From Bacteroidota bacterium (GTDB taxonomy: Bacteria > Bacteroidota > Bacteroidia > NS11-12g > UBA955): a stretch of 64,000 nucleotides of DNA. Below are positions 33,955 to 41,945 of the stretch, piece by piece (within the stretch, counting starts at the first letter, position 1; the number at the start of each line of letters is the position of its first letter). Made by a program: the position numbers and the translations under genes. The notes below the pieces were generated by a model, which saw only the letters and a list, made by a program, of their open reading frames with translations, was not told the origin of the DNA and searched no databases. The stretch is taken from the NCBI GenBank assembly GCA_030682255.1, contig JAUXOK010000027.1, forward strand, positions 62,001 through 126,000. Direction: 5' to 3'.

Positions 33955-35030
33955 TAAGATTATTTAAAAAACTATTTTTCTCATTCAATGTTCTAGCTTT
34001 ATTATTATTGCTTGGTTCTTATTTGTCTGTTTATATCAATCCCAAAGAGTTTTGGCCAATAGCTTTGTTGGGTATAGCTTATCCATTCATTTTAATTATC
34101 AATATATTTTTTGTAATATTTTGGCTATTTCAAATAAATATTAAATCCATTTATGGAATCATTGTAATTGCCATAGGATTTAGTTTTATTGAACGCAATT
34201 TTCAATTCGGAAATCCAAGTGTAAATAATTATTTAGATAGTTCAATATCAATTGCTTCATACAATGTTGGTTTATTTGGCTATTTTAGTTCGGAATGGTA
34301 TTTACAAGAAACCATAGATAAAGTCAATGAATTAAAACCAGATATCCTTTGTATTCAAGAATTTTTAAATCTAAAGGAAAAAGAAGGTTCTTCATTAGAG
34401 GTGTTTTTGTCTAAAACTAAATACAAATATCATTATTTCGAAAAGTTGAATGATGGCAGAAAAGTGGGAGAGTATGGCATGGTGATTTTTTCTAACTACC
34501 CTTTATTAAATAGCGGATTAGTTCAATTTAATGTCTATACAGGTAATATGTGTGTATATTCTGATGTAAAAATAAATGAAAAGCTTTATCGGATTTATAA
34601 TGTTCATCTTCAGTCGTTTAGATTCAGAAAAACAGATTATGATTTTGTAAATACATTCTCGGAAAATAATAAAGAACCTATAGAAAAGTCCAAAAATATT
34701 CTCAAAAAAATTAAACATGCTTACACAACAAGAGCAGAACAAGTAGCTTCTTTGATTGGTCATCATTCTGAATTAGATATCCCTACATTTATTATGGGTG
34801 ATTTTAATGATCCACCGGTATCGTATGCTTATCAAAAATTATCCAAAAATCACAAAGATGCATTTATAGAAAACGGAGAAGGTATGGGTAAAACCTATGT
34901 GGGTTTAATGCCAAATTTCAGAATTGATTATCTGTTGTATCCCAACTGTTTCAAAGGAGAGTTTTATAATTCTTATAAATTATCAAGCGATCATCAAATG
35001 ATTATAACAAAAATATCACCTTTGGAATAG
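33951..35030 (+). CDS. Endonuclease/exonuclease/phosphatase-family membrane protein
   Basis: 359 residues beginning at a TTG (33951) that overlaps the rhomboid stop. No better in-frame ATG exists before the membrane segments. Two or three hydrophobic segments (about 7-80) anchor a C-terminal EEP domain: ISIASYNVGLF, PDILCIQEFL (catalytic Glu), YRIYNVHLQSF, IMGDFNDPPVSYAY and the final SDHQMII His. The domain is Mg-dependent; nuclease or phospholipid-phosphodiesterase activity cannot be told apart here. Translational coupling to the rhomboid is likely. Confidence 0.85.
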   Translation: MIRLFKKLFFSFNVLALLLLLGSYLSVYINPKEFWPIALLGIAYPFILIINIFFVIFWLFQINIKSIYGIIVIAIGFSFIERNFQFGNPSVNNYLDSSISIASYNVGLFGYFSSEWYLQETIDKVNELKPDILCIQEFLNLKEKEGSSLEVFLSKTKYKYHYFEKLNDGRKVGEYGMVIFSNYPLLNSGLVQFNVYTGNMCVYSDVKINEKLYRIYNVHLQSFRFRKTDYDFVNTFSENNKEPIEKSKNILKKIKHAYTTRAEQVASLIGHHSELDIPTFIMGDFNDPPVSYAYQKLSKNHKDAFIENGEGMGKTYVGLMPNFRIDYLLYPNCFKGEFYNSYKLSSDHQMIITKISPLE

Positions 35031-35049
35031 CACTTTGTTAATTTTAGAT

Positions 35050-35057
35050 TAAATTTG
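35050..35057 (+). promoter_or_regulatory. -7 promoter element of accA
   Basis: TAAATTTG matches TAnnTTTG, 22 bp before the accA ATG. Confidence 0.45.
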
Positions 35058-35079
35058 CCCACTATAAAAATAAAATAAT

Positions 35080-36039
35080 ATGTATTTTGATTTCGAAAAG
35101 CCAATTCAAGAGCTGCAAGAACAATTAGATAAAACGGTGGAAACACACGCAAAAGGTAAGATAGATATGTCTGACATGATACAAACCCTTACTAAGAAAA
35201 TTGAGGAGTCAAAAAAAATGATTTATTCAAATTTAACAGGCTGGCAAAAAGTTCAAATTTCAAGACATCCTGAAAGACCTTATGCTTTAGATTATATTCA
35301 TGCTATGGCTCCAGATTTTATCGAAATTCATGGCGACAGAAATGTGAAAGACGATAAAGCAATGATTGGTGGCTTTGGGACTATTGATGGGCAAGGGTAC
35401 TTGTTTATTGGTCAGCAAAAAGGCAGAAATACCAAAGAAAGACAATTTAGAAACTTTGGAATGCCCAATCCAGAAGGCTATAGAAAAGCCTTGCGTTTAA
35501 TGAAATTGGCAGAGAAATTTAATAGACCTATCGTTACTTTAATAGATACTCCTGGTGCATCTCCTGGTTTAGAAGCTGAAGAAAGAGGCCAGGGCGAAGC
35601 TATAGCCAAGAATTTGATGGAAATGGCTGTGTTGAAGGTGCCAATTATATGCATAGTTATTGGCGAAGGTGCAAGTGGTGGTGCTTTAGGAATAGGTGTT
35701 GGGGATAAGGTTTTTATGATGGAAAACACATGGTATTCCGTTATTTCTCCTGAAAGTTGCTCATCTATACTTTGGCGTACTTGGGATTTTAAAGAAAAAG
35801 CAGCAGATGCCTTAAAACTAACAGCTGAAGATATGCTTAAAAATGGTTTGATTGATGGTATTATTTCTGAGCCACTTGGAGGCGCTCACACTGATATTGA
35901 AAAAGCAGTATCTTGTGTTAAAAAAGAAATTAAAAAACAATATAAACTCCTAAAGGATAAAACAGTTGATGTTTTAATTAACGAACGTATTGAAAAATTT
36001 AGTAATATGGGTGTTGTTAATGAAGTAATTGCAGAATAG
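35080..36039 (+). CDS. accA: Acetyl-CoA carboxylase carboxyltransferase subunit alpha
   Basis: With AccD it transfers the carboxyl group from biotin to acetyl-CoA, the first committed step of fatty acid synthesis. The 319 residues have normal length and show [80 protein letters not shown] and [15 protein letters not shown]. The N-terminal helical region is as in other AccA. Own -7 element upstream; strong bidirectional terminator downstream. Confidence 0.97.
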   Translation: MYFDFEKPIQELQEQLDKTVETHAKGKIDMSDMIQTLTKKIEESKKMIYSNLTGWQKVQISRHPERPYALDYIHAMAPDFIEIHGDRNVKDDKAMIGGFGTIDGQGYLFIGQQKGRNTKERQFRNFGMPNPEGYRKALRLMKLAEKFNRPIVTLIDTPGASPGLEAEERGQGEAIAKNLMEMAVLKVPIICIVIGEGASGGALGIGVGDKVFMMENTWYSVISPESCSSILWRTWDFKEKAADALKLTAEDMLKNGLIDGIISEPLGGAHTDIEKAVSCVKKEIKKQYKLLKDKTVDVLINERIEKFSNMGVVNEVIAE

Positions 36040-36060
36040 CTTACTTTTATATTAGACACA

Positions 36061-36092
36061 AAAAAGGGGTAGTTATTAAACTACCCCTTTTT
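36061..36092. terminator. Bidirectional terminator between accA and rplT
   Basis: A perfect 14-bp stem, AAAAAGGGGTAGTT (36061-36074) with AACTACCCCTTTTT (36079-36092), and a 4-nt loop. A and T runs on both sides let it serve both convergent genes. Confidence 0.92.
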
Positions 36093-36116
36093 ATATATAT
36101 CTATTATTTGGAAAGG

Positions 36117-36680
36117 TTATTCTTCAGAACCTTCTTCTTCTTTTTTAGCTTTAGTTGCTCTAGCTTTTTTGGCTGGAGCCTCTTCTGTAGTTTCTGCAAT
36201 AGCTTCAACCTCAGTTTCAAAAACTACTTCTGCTTTTGGAGCAGAAACTTTAGTTACTTTTTTAGGAGCAGCTTCTGAAGCCACAACAACTGTTTTAGGT
36301 CTAGGCGCATTGTCTGGACGAGATACTGGAGTAGCATCTTTTACTTCGTTGATAATAGCTTTGAATGCTTCAGGGTGGTTTAAAGCTAAATCAGCAAGTG
36401 CCTTACGGCTTAATGTGATGTTTTTAGCGTTAAGTTTTCCGATAAATTCAGAGTAAGACATACCGTATTCTCTAACGGCAGCATTGATACGAACGATCCA
36501 TACAGAACGAACGTTTCTCTTTTTTTGCTTACGGTCTCTGTAAGCATAGGTTAAACCTTTTTCAACCGCATTTTTGGCTACGGTCCAAACATTTTTTCTT
36601 CTTCCAAAATAGCCTTTGGCCATTTTAAGGACTTTTTTTCTTCTAGCTTTGCTAGCTACGTGATTAACTGAACGTGGCAT
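36117..36680 (-). CDS. rplT: Ribosomal protein bL20 with long C-terminal extension
   Basis: Residues 1-114 are a normal bL20 ([51 protein letters not shown]). The chain then continues to residue 187 with a low-complexity Ala/Lys/Glu/Val tail ([16 protein letters not shown] and [17 protein letters not shown]). bL20 is usually about 115-120 residues. The tail is in frame with no ambiguous bases and codon use like the body, so I regard it as real. It is the last gene of thrS-infC-rpmI-rplT; a structured spacer lies before it. Confidence 0.95.
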   Translation of the reverse strand: MPRSVNHVASKARRKKVLKMAKGYFGRRKNVWTVAKNAVEKGLTYAYRDRKQKKRNVRSVWIVRINAAVREYGMSYSEFIGKLNAKNITLSRKALADLALNHPEAFKAIINEVKDATPVSRPDNAPRPKTVVVASEAAPKKVTKVSAPKAEVVFETEVEAIAETTEEAPAKKARATKAKKEEEGSEE

Positions 36681-36722
36681 TTTTTTACTTTGTTACTTTT
36701 TTTGAGTTATGGTTGTTTTTGG

Positions 36723-36756
36723 CAGGCGTTCTACGCTGGTAGAATCTTTTGGCCTG
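36723..36756 (-). promoter_or_regulatory. Hairpin in the rpmI-rplT spacer, possible L20 control site
   Basis: The spacer of about 98 bp holds an inner perfect stem (TTCTAC 36729-36734 / GTAGAA 36739-36744, GCTG loop). It sits inside an outer stem CAGGC (36723-36727) / GCCTG (36752-36756) with an asymmetric internal loop. There is no following T run in the minus direction, so it is not a terminator. L20 represses its own operon by binding mRNA structures in other bacteria; this is a candidate site by analogy. Confidence 0.4.
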
Positions 36757-36778
36757 ACAATGTTTTTTATCTTAATGA

Positions 36779-36979
36779 TTATTTACCGATGGTTAACATG
36801 AATCTCATGTTTGGCATATCAGTTTCGTGAACTAAACCACTTTTTGTTAAGTTGTTTTTACGTTTAGTTGCTTTTTTTGTTAAGATGTGGTTTTTAAACG
36901 CTTTTTTACGTTTGATTTTTCCTGTTCCAGTAATGCTTACTCTTTTTTTAGCACTACTATTGGTCTTCATTTTTGGCAT
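36779..36979 (-). CDS. rpmI: Ribosomal protein bL35
   Basis: 66 residues, highly basic, with the bL35 pattern [40 protein letters not shown] and a variable C-terminus ([16 protein letters not shown]). It lies 15 bp after infC on the same strand, in the conserved infC-rpmI-rplT order. Confidence 0.95.
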   Translation of the reverse strand: MPKMKTNSSAKKRVSITGTGKIKRKKAFKNHILTKKATKRKNNLTKSGLVHETDMPNMRFMLTIGK

Positions 36980-36994
36980 ATTTGTATATTTTTT

Positions 36995-37570
36995 TTATTT
37001 CTTTTTTCCTGGTACTAATAATATAATCATTTTCTTTCCCTCTTGTTTGGGAGGTGATTCTAATTTGGCAACTCCGTCTTCAATTAACTTATTGGCAAAA
37101 CGCATTAACAACTCTTCACCTCTTTCCTTAAATACAATGGTTCTTCCTTTAAAAAACACATATGCTCTAACTTTTGCGCCTTCACCCAAAAATTTTGTAG
37201 CATGCTTTAGCTTAAAATCAACATCATGTTCATCGGTATTTGGACCAAATCTGATTTCTTTGATGTCGTTGTTGATAGCAGTAGCTTTCTGTTCTTTCAT
37301 CTTTTTCTTTTGTTCGTATAAAAACTTGTTGTAATCAACAATTTTACAAACAGGTGGGTCGATATTAGGCGATATTTCAACTAAATCTAACTCTAACTCT
37401 TTTGCTAGAATAAGAGCATCTTGAATAGAAAGAACTTGTGCTTGAACATTATCACCTACAACTCTAACCATTGGAGCGGCTATGAATTGATTGATTTTGT
37501 GTAATGGTTCTCTTCTGCCTCTTCTTGGGCGGTTAGCAGGTTTTGTGGGTTTCTTTTTTGGTAGTGCCAA
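36995..37570 (-). CDS. infC: Translation initiation factor IF-3, TTG start
   Basis: 191 residues: [21 protein letters not shown]-domain, a helical linker rich in Lys ([14 protein letters not shown]), and the C-domain [18 protein letters not shown] with [19 protein letters not shown]. The start must be the TTG at 37570, because a TAA stop immediately precedes it in frame and no ATG occurs before the conserved IF-3 body. Rare infC start codons (AUU in E. coli) let IF-3 repress its own translation. A TTG here would allow the same discrimination. It lies 16 bp downstream of thrS. Confidence 0.95.
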   Translation of the reverse strand: MALPKKKPTKPANRPRRGRREPLHKINQFIAAPMVRVVGDNVQAQVLSIQDALILAKELELDLVEISPNIDPPVCKIVDYNKFLYEQKKKMKEQKATAINNDIKEIRFGPNTDEHDVDFKLKHATKFLGEGAKVRAYVFFKGRTIVFKERGEELLMRFANKLIEDGVAKLESPPKQEGKKMIILLVPGKKK

Positions 37571-37586
37571 TTATATATTTCTTTTT

Positions 37587-39524
37587 TTAATTCAATTGTT
37601 GTTCAATTTCATTGTTAATATATGCTATTAATTCAGAAACTGTCATTGCGCCTAAGTCTTCGCCACCTTGTTTTCTTACGGTTACAGTGTCATCACTTTG
37701 TTCTTTTTCGCCTATAATCAGCATTAAAGGAAGCTTTTTCAACTCTGCATCACGTATTTTCTTGCCAGTTTTTTCCGACCTATCGTCAATGAGGGCGCGA
37801 ATATCGTGTTTTTTTAGGACATTTAAAACATTTTCTGAATATTCTTGATATTTTTCACTAATTGGTAATATTATCACTTGGTCAGGGCTCATCCAAAGCG
37901 GGAATTTACCTGCATAATGTTCTAATAAAAAGCCAATAAAACGTTCATGAGTGCTCAATGGTGCTCGGTGAATAATCAATGGTCTTTCTTTTTCACTTTT
38001 CTCGTTGATAAAATATAAATCAAATCTCTCAGCTTGAGCAAAATCTACTTGATTGGTAGCTAAAGTAAACTCTCTTCCGATAGCACTCCATATTTGAATA
38101 TCAATTTTTGGTCCGTAAAATGCAGCTTCGTCTTCCACTTCAATATGAGGAATATTAGCACTTTGTAAAACTGATCTCACCATGTCTTCGGTTTCTTTCC
38201 ATAATTCTGGTGCATCAATGTATTTTTTACCTAATTTTTTTGGATCGTGTTTGCTGAATCTCATTACATATTTATCGATACCAAATACTTTGAAATACTT
38301 GACATATAAGTCATTTACAGCTCTGAATTCTTTTTCAAATTGTGCTTTGGTGCAATAGATATGTGCATCATTCATTTGTAATGAACGCACTCTCATCAAT
38401 CCAAAAAGTTCGCCTGTTTGTTCGTATCTGTAACATGTACCATATTCTGCATATCTAACTGGTAAATCTCGGTATGACTTAGGTGTAGCTGCAAAAATTT
38501 TATGATGGTGAGGGCAGTTCATAGCTTTTAGATAGTAATTAATACCATCTAATTCCATAGGTGGAAACATGCTGTCTTTGTAATATGGCAGGTGTCCACT
38601 TTTTAAATACATACTCTCTTTGGCAATATGTGGTGTTTTTACGCGCATATAGCCAGCTTCTTTTTCTGTTTTTTTAGCAAACTCTTCTAGTTTTTCAATG
38701 ATAGCTGCACCTTTAGGCAACCACAATGGTAATCCTGGTCCAACATCATCATCAAATGCAAAAATCTCTAACTCTTTACCTAGTATTCTATGATCTCTTT
38801 TTTTAGCTTCTTCAAGCATTACCATATACTCATCCAATTCTGTCTTTTTTGGAAAAGTAATACCGTATATACGTGTCAATTGCTTGTTCTTTTCGTCTCC
38901 ACGCCAATATGCTCCAGCAATATTTAACAGTTTAATTGCTTTAATAAAGCCAGTGTGAGGAAGATGTGGCCCTTTGCATAAATCAGTGAAATCGCCTTGT
39001 TGGTAAAACGTAATATCACCATCATTCAAATCTTGAAGCAATTCAAGTTTATATTCATCGCCTTTTTCTTTAAAAAATTTGATAGCTTCTGCTTTGTTGA
39101 TTTCTATGCGATTAAAATGGCTTTCTTTTTTAGCCAATTCAAGCATCTTTTTTTCTATTTTATCTAAATCTTCTGTACTTAATTTATGTGTTCCTAAATC
39201 AACATCATAATAAAAGCCATTGTCAATAGCCGGACCAATACCAAATTTTACCCCTGGAAAAAGTGACTCTAATGCTTCTGCTAATAAATGTGCGGAAGAA
39301 TGCCAAAAAGTTGATTTGCCTTCTTTGTCATCCCATTTCAATAAACTTAATGTTGAATCAGTATCAATTGGTCTGCTGATTTCTATAACCTGACCATTGA
39401 CCTTTGCGGCAATAATAACACGAGCAAGACCTTCACTGATGCTTTTGGCTATATCAAAGGCAGAGACGCCTTTGGGATATGTCCTAATACTGCCATCAGG
39501 AAGTGTAATATTGATTTCTGACAT
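37587..39524 (-). CDS. thrS: Threonine--tRNA ligase
   Basis: 645 residues in the usual order. An N-terminal TGS domain (MSEINITLPDGSIRTYPKG) leads into an editing domain with HSSAHLLAEALE. The class II catalytic core has MNCPHHHKIF, RYAEYGTCYRYEQTG and MRVRSLQMNDAHIYC, and the anticodon-binding domain begins near VIILPISEKYQ. It is first in the thrS-infC-rpmI-rplT operon. The ATG at 39524 gives the expected TGS start. Confidence 0.97.
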   Translation of the reverse strand: MSEINITLPDGSIRTYPKGVSAFDIAKSISEGLARVIIAAKVNGQVIEISRPIDTDSTLSLLKWDDKEGKSTFWHSSAHLLAEALESLFPGVKFGIGPAIDNGFYYDVDLGTHKLSTEDLDKIEKKMLELAKKESHFNRIEINKAEAIKFFKEKGDEYKLELLQDLNDGDITFYQQGDFTDLCKGPHLPHTGFIKAIKLLNIAGAYWRGDEKNKQLTRIYGITFPKKTELDEYMVMLEEAKKRDHRILGKELEIFAFDDDVGPGLPLWLPKGAAIIEKLEEFAKKTEKEAGYMRVKTPHIAKESMYLKSGHLPYYKDSMFPPMELDGINYYLKAMNCPHHHKIFAATPKSYRDLPVRYAEYGTCYRYEQTGELFGLMRVRSLQMNDAHIYCTKAQFEKEFRAVNDLYVKYFKVFGIDKYVMRFSKHDPKKLGKKYIDAPELWKETEDMVRSVLQSANIPHIEVEDEAAFYGPKIDIQIWSAIGREFTLATNQVDFAQAERFDLYFINEKSEKERPLIIHRAPLSTHERFIGFLLEHYAGKFPLWMSPDQVIILPISEKYQEYSENVLNVLKKHDIRALIDDRSEKTGKKIRDAELKKLPLMLIIGEKEQSDDTVTVRKQGGEDLGAMTVSELIAYINNEIEQQLN

Positions 39525-39584
39525 AAAAATAAAAAGGGCAGCAAATATAATACTTTGAATGGTATATTTAATGCTTCATTTTTA

Positions 39585-40934
39585 TCAAATGTTAATGAAA
39601 TTTAAAATGTCCATTTTGTTTATTAGTGCTTGTTCGCCAACCAATAAGTTTTTGAGCATTATTTGATTGTTTTTTAACTCATTTTCTCCAACAATTGCAG
39701 CCCATTTGATTTGTTTTTGATTGGCATAATCCAATTGCTTTTTTATTTTAGACGCTTGTGGGTAAATCTCCGTTTTAATACCTTGTTTTCTTAAATCATT
39801 TGCCAAAGGCATGCAATATGAAATACCAGCTTCATCTAAAGGGCAAAATAATAAATCTGTAAAATGGGTTTGTTGTTCAGGAAATAGTTGAAGTTCTTCC
39901 ATTAAATCATACAATCTATCTATTCCGAATGAAATGCCAACACCTGAAATGCCGTTTAAACCAAACATGCCTGTTAAATTATCGTATCTACCACCTCCAC
40001 TGATACTACCCATTTTGATTGATGTAGGAACAACTTCAAAAATACAACCGGTGTAATAATCCAATCCTCTAGCTAAACTGCCATCAAAAAATACATTTTG
40101 AGGTTTATCTCCAACTAAAGATAAAATGTTATTCAAATCAGCAAGTGCTTGATTCGCTAATTCGCTGTTTTGGAATGACTTTTCTATGTCTTGAATGGTT
40201 TGTTGGTTAAATACTTTTTTATTGAGCAAAGAAAAAATCGTGTTAATATCGGTATCAAAAATCCCTAATTGACTTAATTCATTTCTAACGCCATCGGGTC
40301 CAATTTTATCTAATTTATCAATAATTACGGTTATTTCCTTAAAATATTGAGAGGCATTTGCTTTTTCAATAGTTGCTTCTAATAATTTTCTGTGATTAAT
40401 TCTGATTTCATATTCATTGATTTGAAGTTTCGAAAAAACTTGGTGATAAATGGCAATAAAATCAGCCTCACATAATAAAGAAGACGTGCCTAGAACATCT
40501 GCATCACATTGCCAAAACTCTCTGTATCTATTTTTTTGTGGTCTATCAGCTCGCCAAACGGGTTGCATTTGGTATCTTTTAAAAGGAAAATTAATTAAAT
40601 GTTGATTCATGACTACAAACCGGGCTAAAGGTACGGTTAAATCATAACGCAAACCTTTTTCAGATATATAAGGCGTTAGTTTTTTACTATCGTATTGAGA
40701 TAAATCAATGTCATTTAAAAAATCTCCACTGTTAAGGATTTTAAATAAAAGTTGATCGCCTTCGTTGCCATATTTGCCGGTTAGAGTTGTTAGATTTTCC
40801 ATGGCAGGTGTTTCTAAAGGCATAAACCCAAAAGTTTGATACACATTTTCTATGGTAGAAAGAATAAACTTTCTTTTTGCCATAATGTTTGGAGAAAAAT
40901 CACGGGTACCTTTGGGAATTGATGGTTTACTCAT
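39585..40934 (-). CDS. hisS: Histidine--tRNA ligase
   Basis: 449 residues from the ATG at 40934 (MSKPSIPKGTRDFSP). The in-frame start at 41045 would read through the SRP RNA and is rejected. HisRS motifs: KGTRDFSP, YDLTVPLARFVV, RYQMQPVWRADRPQKNRYRE, QCDADVLG, and the His-specific GGRYDNLTGMFG with a GISFGIDRL motif 3. The C-terminal anticodon domain is present. The SRP RNA gene lies about 45 bp upstream in the same orientation. Confidence 0.95.
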   Translation of the reverse strand: MSKPSIPKGTRDFSPNIMAKRKFILSTIENVYQTFGFMPLETPAMENLTTLTGKYGNEGDQLLFKILNSGDFLNDIDLSQYDSKKLTPYISEKGLRYDLTVPLARFVVMNQHLINFPFKRYQMQPVWRADRPQKNRYREFWQCDADVLGTSSLLCEADFIAIYHQVFSKLQINEYEIRINHRKLLEATIEKANASQYFKEITVIIDKLDKIGPDGVRNELSQLGIFDTDINTIFSLLNKKVFNQQTIQDIEKSFQNSELANQALADLNNILSLVGDKPQNVFFDGSLARGLDYYTGCIFEVVPTSIKMGSISGGGRYDNLTGMFGLNGISGVGISFGIDRLYDLMEELQLFPEQQTHFTDLLFCPLDEAGISYCMPLANDLRKQGIKTEIYPQASKIKKQLDYANQKQIKWAAIVGENELKNNQIMLKNLLVGEQALINKMDILNFINI

Positions 40935-40977
40935 TATTATAAACCGCAAAGTTAAAGAGAAAGTATGAAAGAAAAAA

Positions 40978-41070
40978 AATGCAAGCCCACATCGCACCGC
41001 TACAACCTGCTGCCCTTGCTGCGTTCCCACCCTGGGGGAGTTCACAGGGAGCTGGTCGTGCAGACTTGCG
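40978..41070 (-). ncRNA. ffs: Signal recognition particle RNA, small bacterial type
   Basis: The complement contains the conserved SRP apex: CTCCCCCAGGGTGGGAACGC followed by AGCAAGGGCAG. Closing helices include GCAAG/CTTGC at the ends and GACC/GGTT further in. It binds Ffh and targets nascent membrane proteins. A -7 element TATTTTTG (complement of 41074-41081) predicts a start near 41069, and a run of eight T ends it near 40975. The ends are approximate. Confidence 0.88.
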
Positions 41071-41073
41071 GTG

Positions 41074-41081
41074 CAAAAATA
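41074..41081 (-). promoter_or_regulatory. -7 promoter element of the SRP RNA
   Basis: The complement reads TATTTTTG (TAnnTTTG), positioned just upstream of the RNA 5' end inferred from folding. Confidence 0.5.
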
Positions 41082-41281
41082 GGGTATTTAAGACATCAAA
41101 AAATATTTTTTTCAAAAAAAAATTTGGTGGTTACAATTTTTTGGTTTAAATTGCGATATAATTCGACAAAAAATATTCGCCTATAAGTTAAAAATCATAC
41201 TAATTAAATTTTAAAGCCTATTAAAAAAAATAATACAAAGGTAATCAGCCTATCTTAATTAATTTTAAAGGAGATAATAGT

Positions 41282-41860
41282 ATGAAAAAAAGTCAAAAAA
41301 GCGATGAAGAATTAGTTGCATTGTACATTGCAGGCAACAACGATTGTATGGAAATGCTCATCAATCGTCACAAAACGAGAATTTTCACCTCTATTTATTT
41401 AGTCGTTAAAGACCGTTACGTTACTGAGGATATTTTTCAAGAAACTTTCATTAGGGTAATTCACACCCTTCAAAAAGGTTTTTATCAAGAAAATGGAAAA
41501 TTCATATCTTTAGTTTTAAGAATTGCTAAGAATTTAGCCATTGATCATTATCGTATGTCTAAAAATAGACCAATGATTCATGATAGTGAATCTAATGACA
41601 TCTTTAAAACTATGAAATTTTCTGAAAAAAATTTCGTAGAAACAAGTATCAATAAATGTAACAAAATGGAATTAAGAGAATTGATTAAACTATTACCTCC
41701 AGATCAAATGGAAATTCTAATTTTAAGACATTATGGAGATATGAGTTTTAAAGAAATTGCAGAATTTTGTAATTGTAGCGTAAATACTGCCTTAGGTAGA
41801 ATGCGTTATGCTATTCTCAATCTTAGAAAAATGATTAAGGAAAAAGCCATCAGCTTTTAA
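41282..41860 (+). CDS. ECF-type RNA polymerase sigma factor
   Basis: 192 residues with region 2 (LYIAGNNDCMEMLINRHK, YVTEDIFQETFIRVIHTL) and region 4 (LLPPDQMEILILRHYGDMSF, then EIAEFCNCSVNTALGRMR). A strong ribosome binding site AAAGGAGATAATAG precedes the ATG. No anti-sigma gene lies next to it. Several Bacteroidota ECF sigma factors of this kind act in envelope control, for example SigP with PorX; that is inference here, although PorX lies only about 3.3 kb downstream. Confidence 0.9.
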   Translation: MKKSQKSDEELVALYIAGNNDCMEMLINRHKTRIFTSIYLVVKDRYVTEDIFQETFIRVIHTLQKGFYQENGKFISLVLRIAKNLAIDHYRMSKNRPMIHDSESNDIFKTMKFSEKNFVETSINKCNKMELRELIKLLPPDQMEILILRHYGDMSFKEIAEFCNCSVNTALGRMRYAILNLRKMIKEKAISF

Positions 41861-41929
41861 ATGATTTTCAACTGAGAATGTCAGCTTATATTCCAAAAAA
41901 CTCCTATCTTTTTTTTGCTGTTTTATGAT

Positions 41930-41937
41930 TACCTTTG
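41930..41937 (+). promoter_or_regulatory. -7 promoter element abutting the ABC-F gene
   Basis: TACCTTTG matches TAnnTTTG and ends 8 bp before the ATG at 41946, implying a leader of only a few bases. Confidence 0.5.
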
Positions 41938-41945
41938 CAAAGTAA

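Noticed and set aside
36852-37334. Hydrophobic plus-strand ORF over rpmI and infC.
   Set aside because: Shadow frame of well-identified ribosomal and IF-3 genes with Lys-rich codons that read as Phe on the other strand.
40935-41045. In-frame upstream extension of hisS by 37 residues (start at 41045).
   Set aside because: It runs through the SRP RNA gene and gives a low-complexity peptide; the ATG at 40934 yields the conserved HisRS N-terminus.
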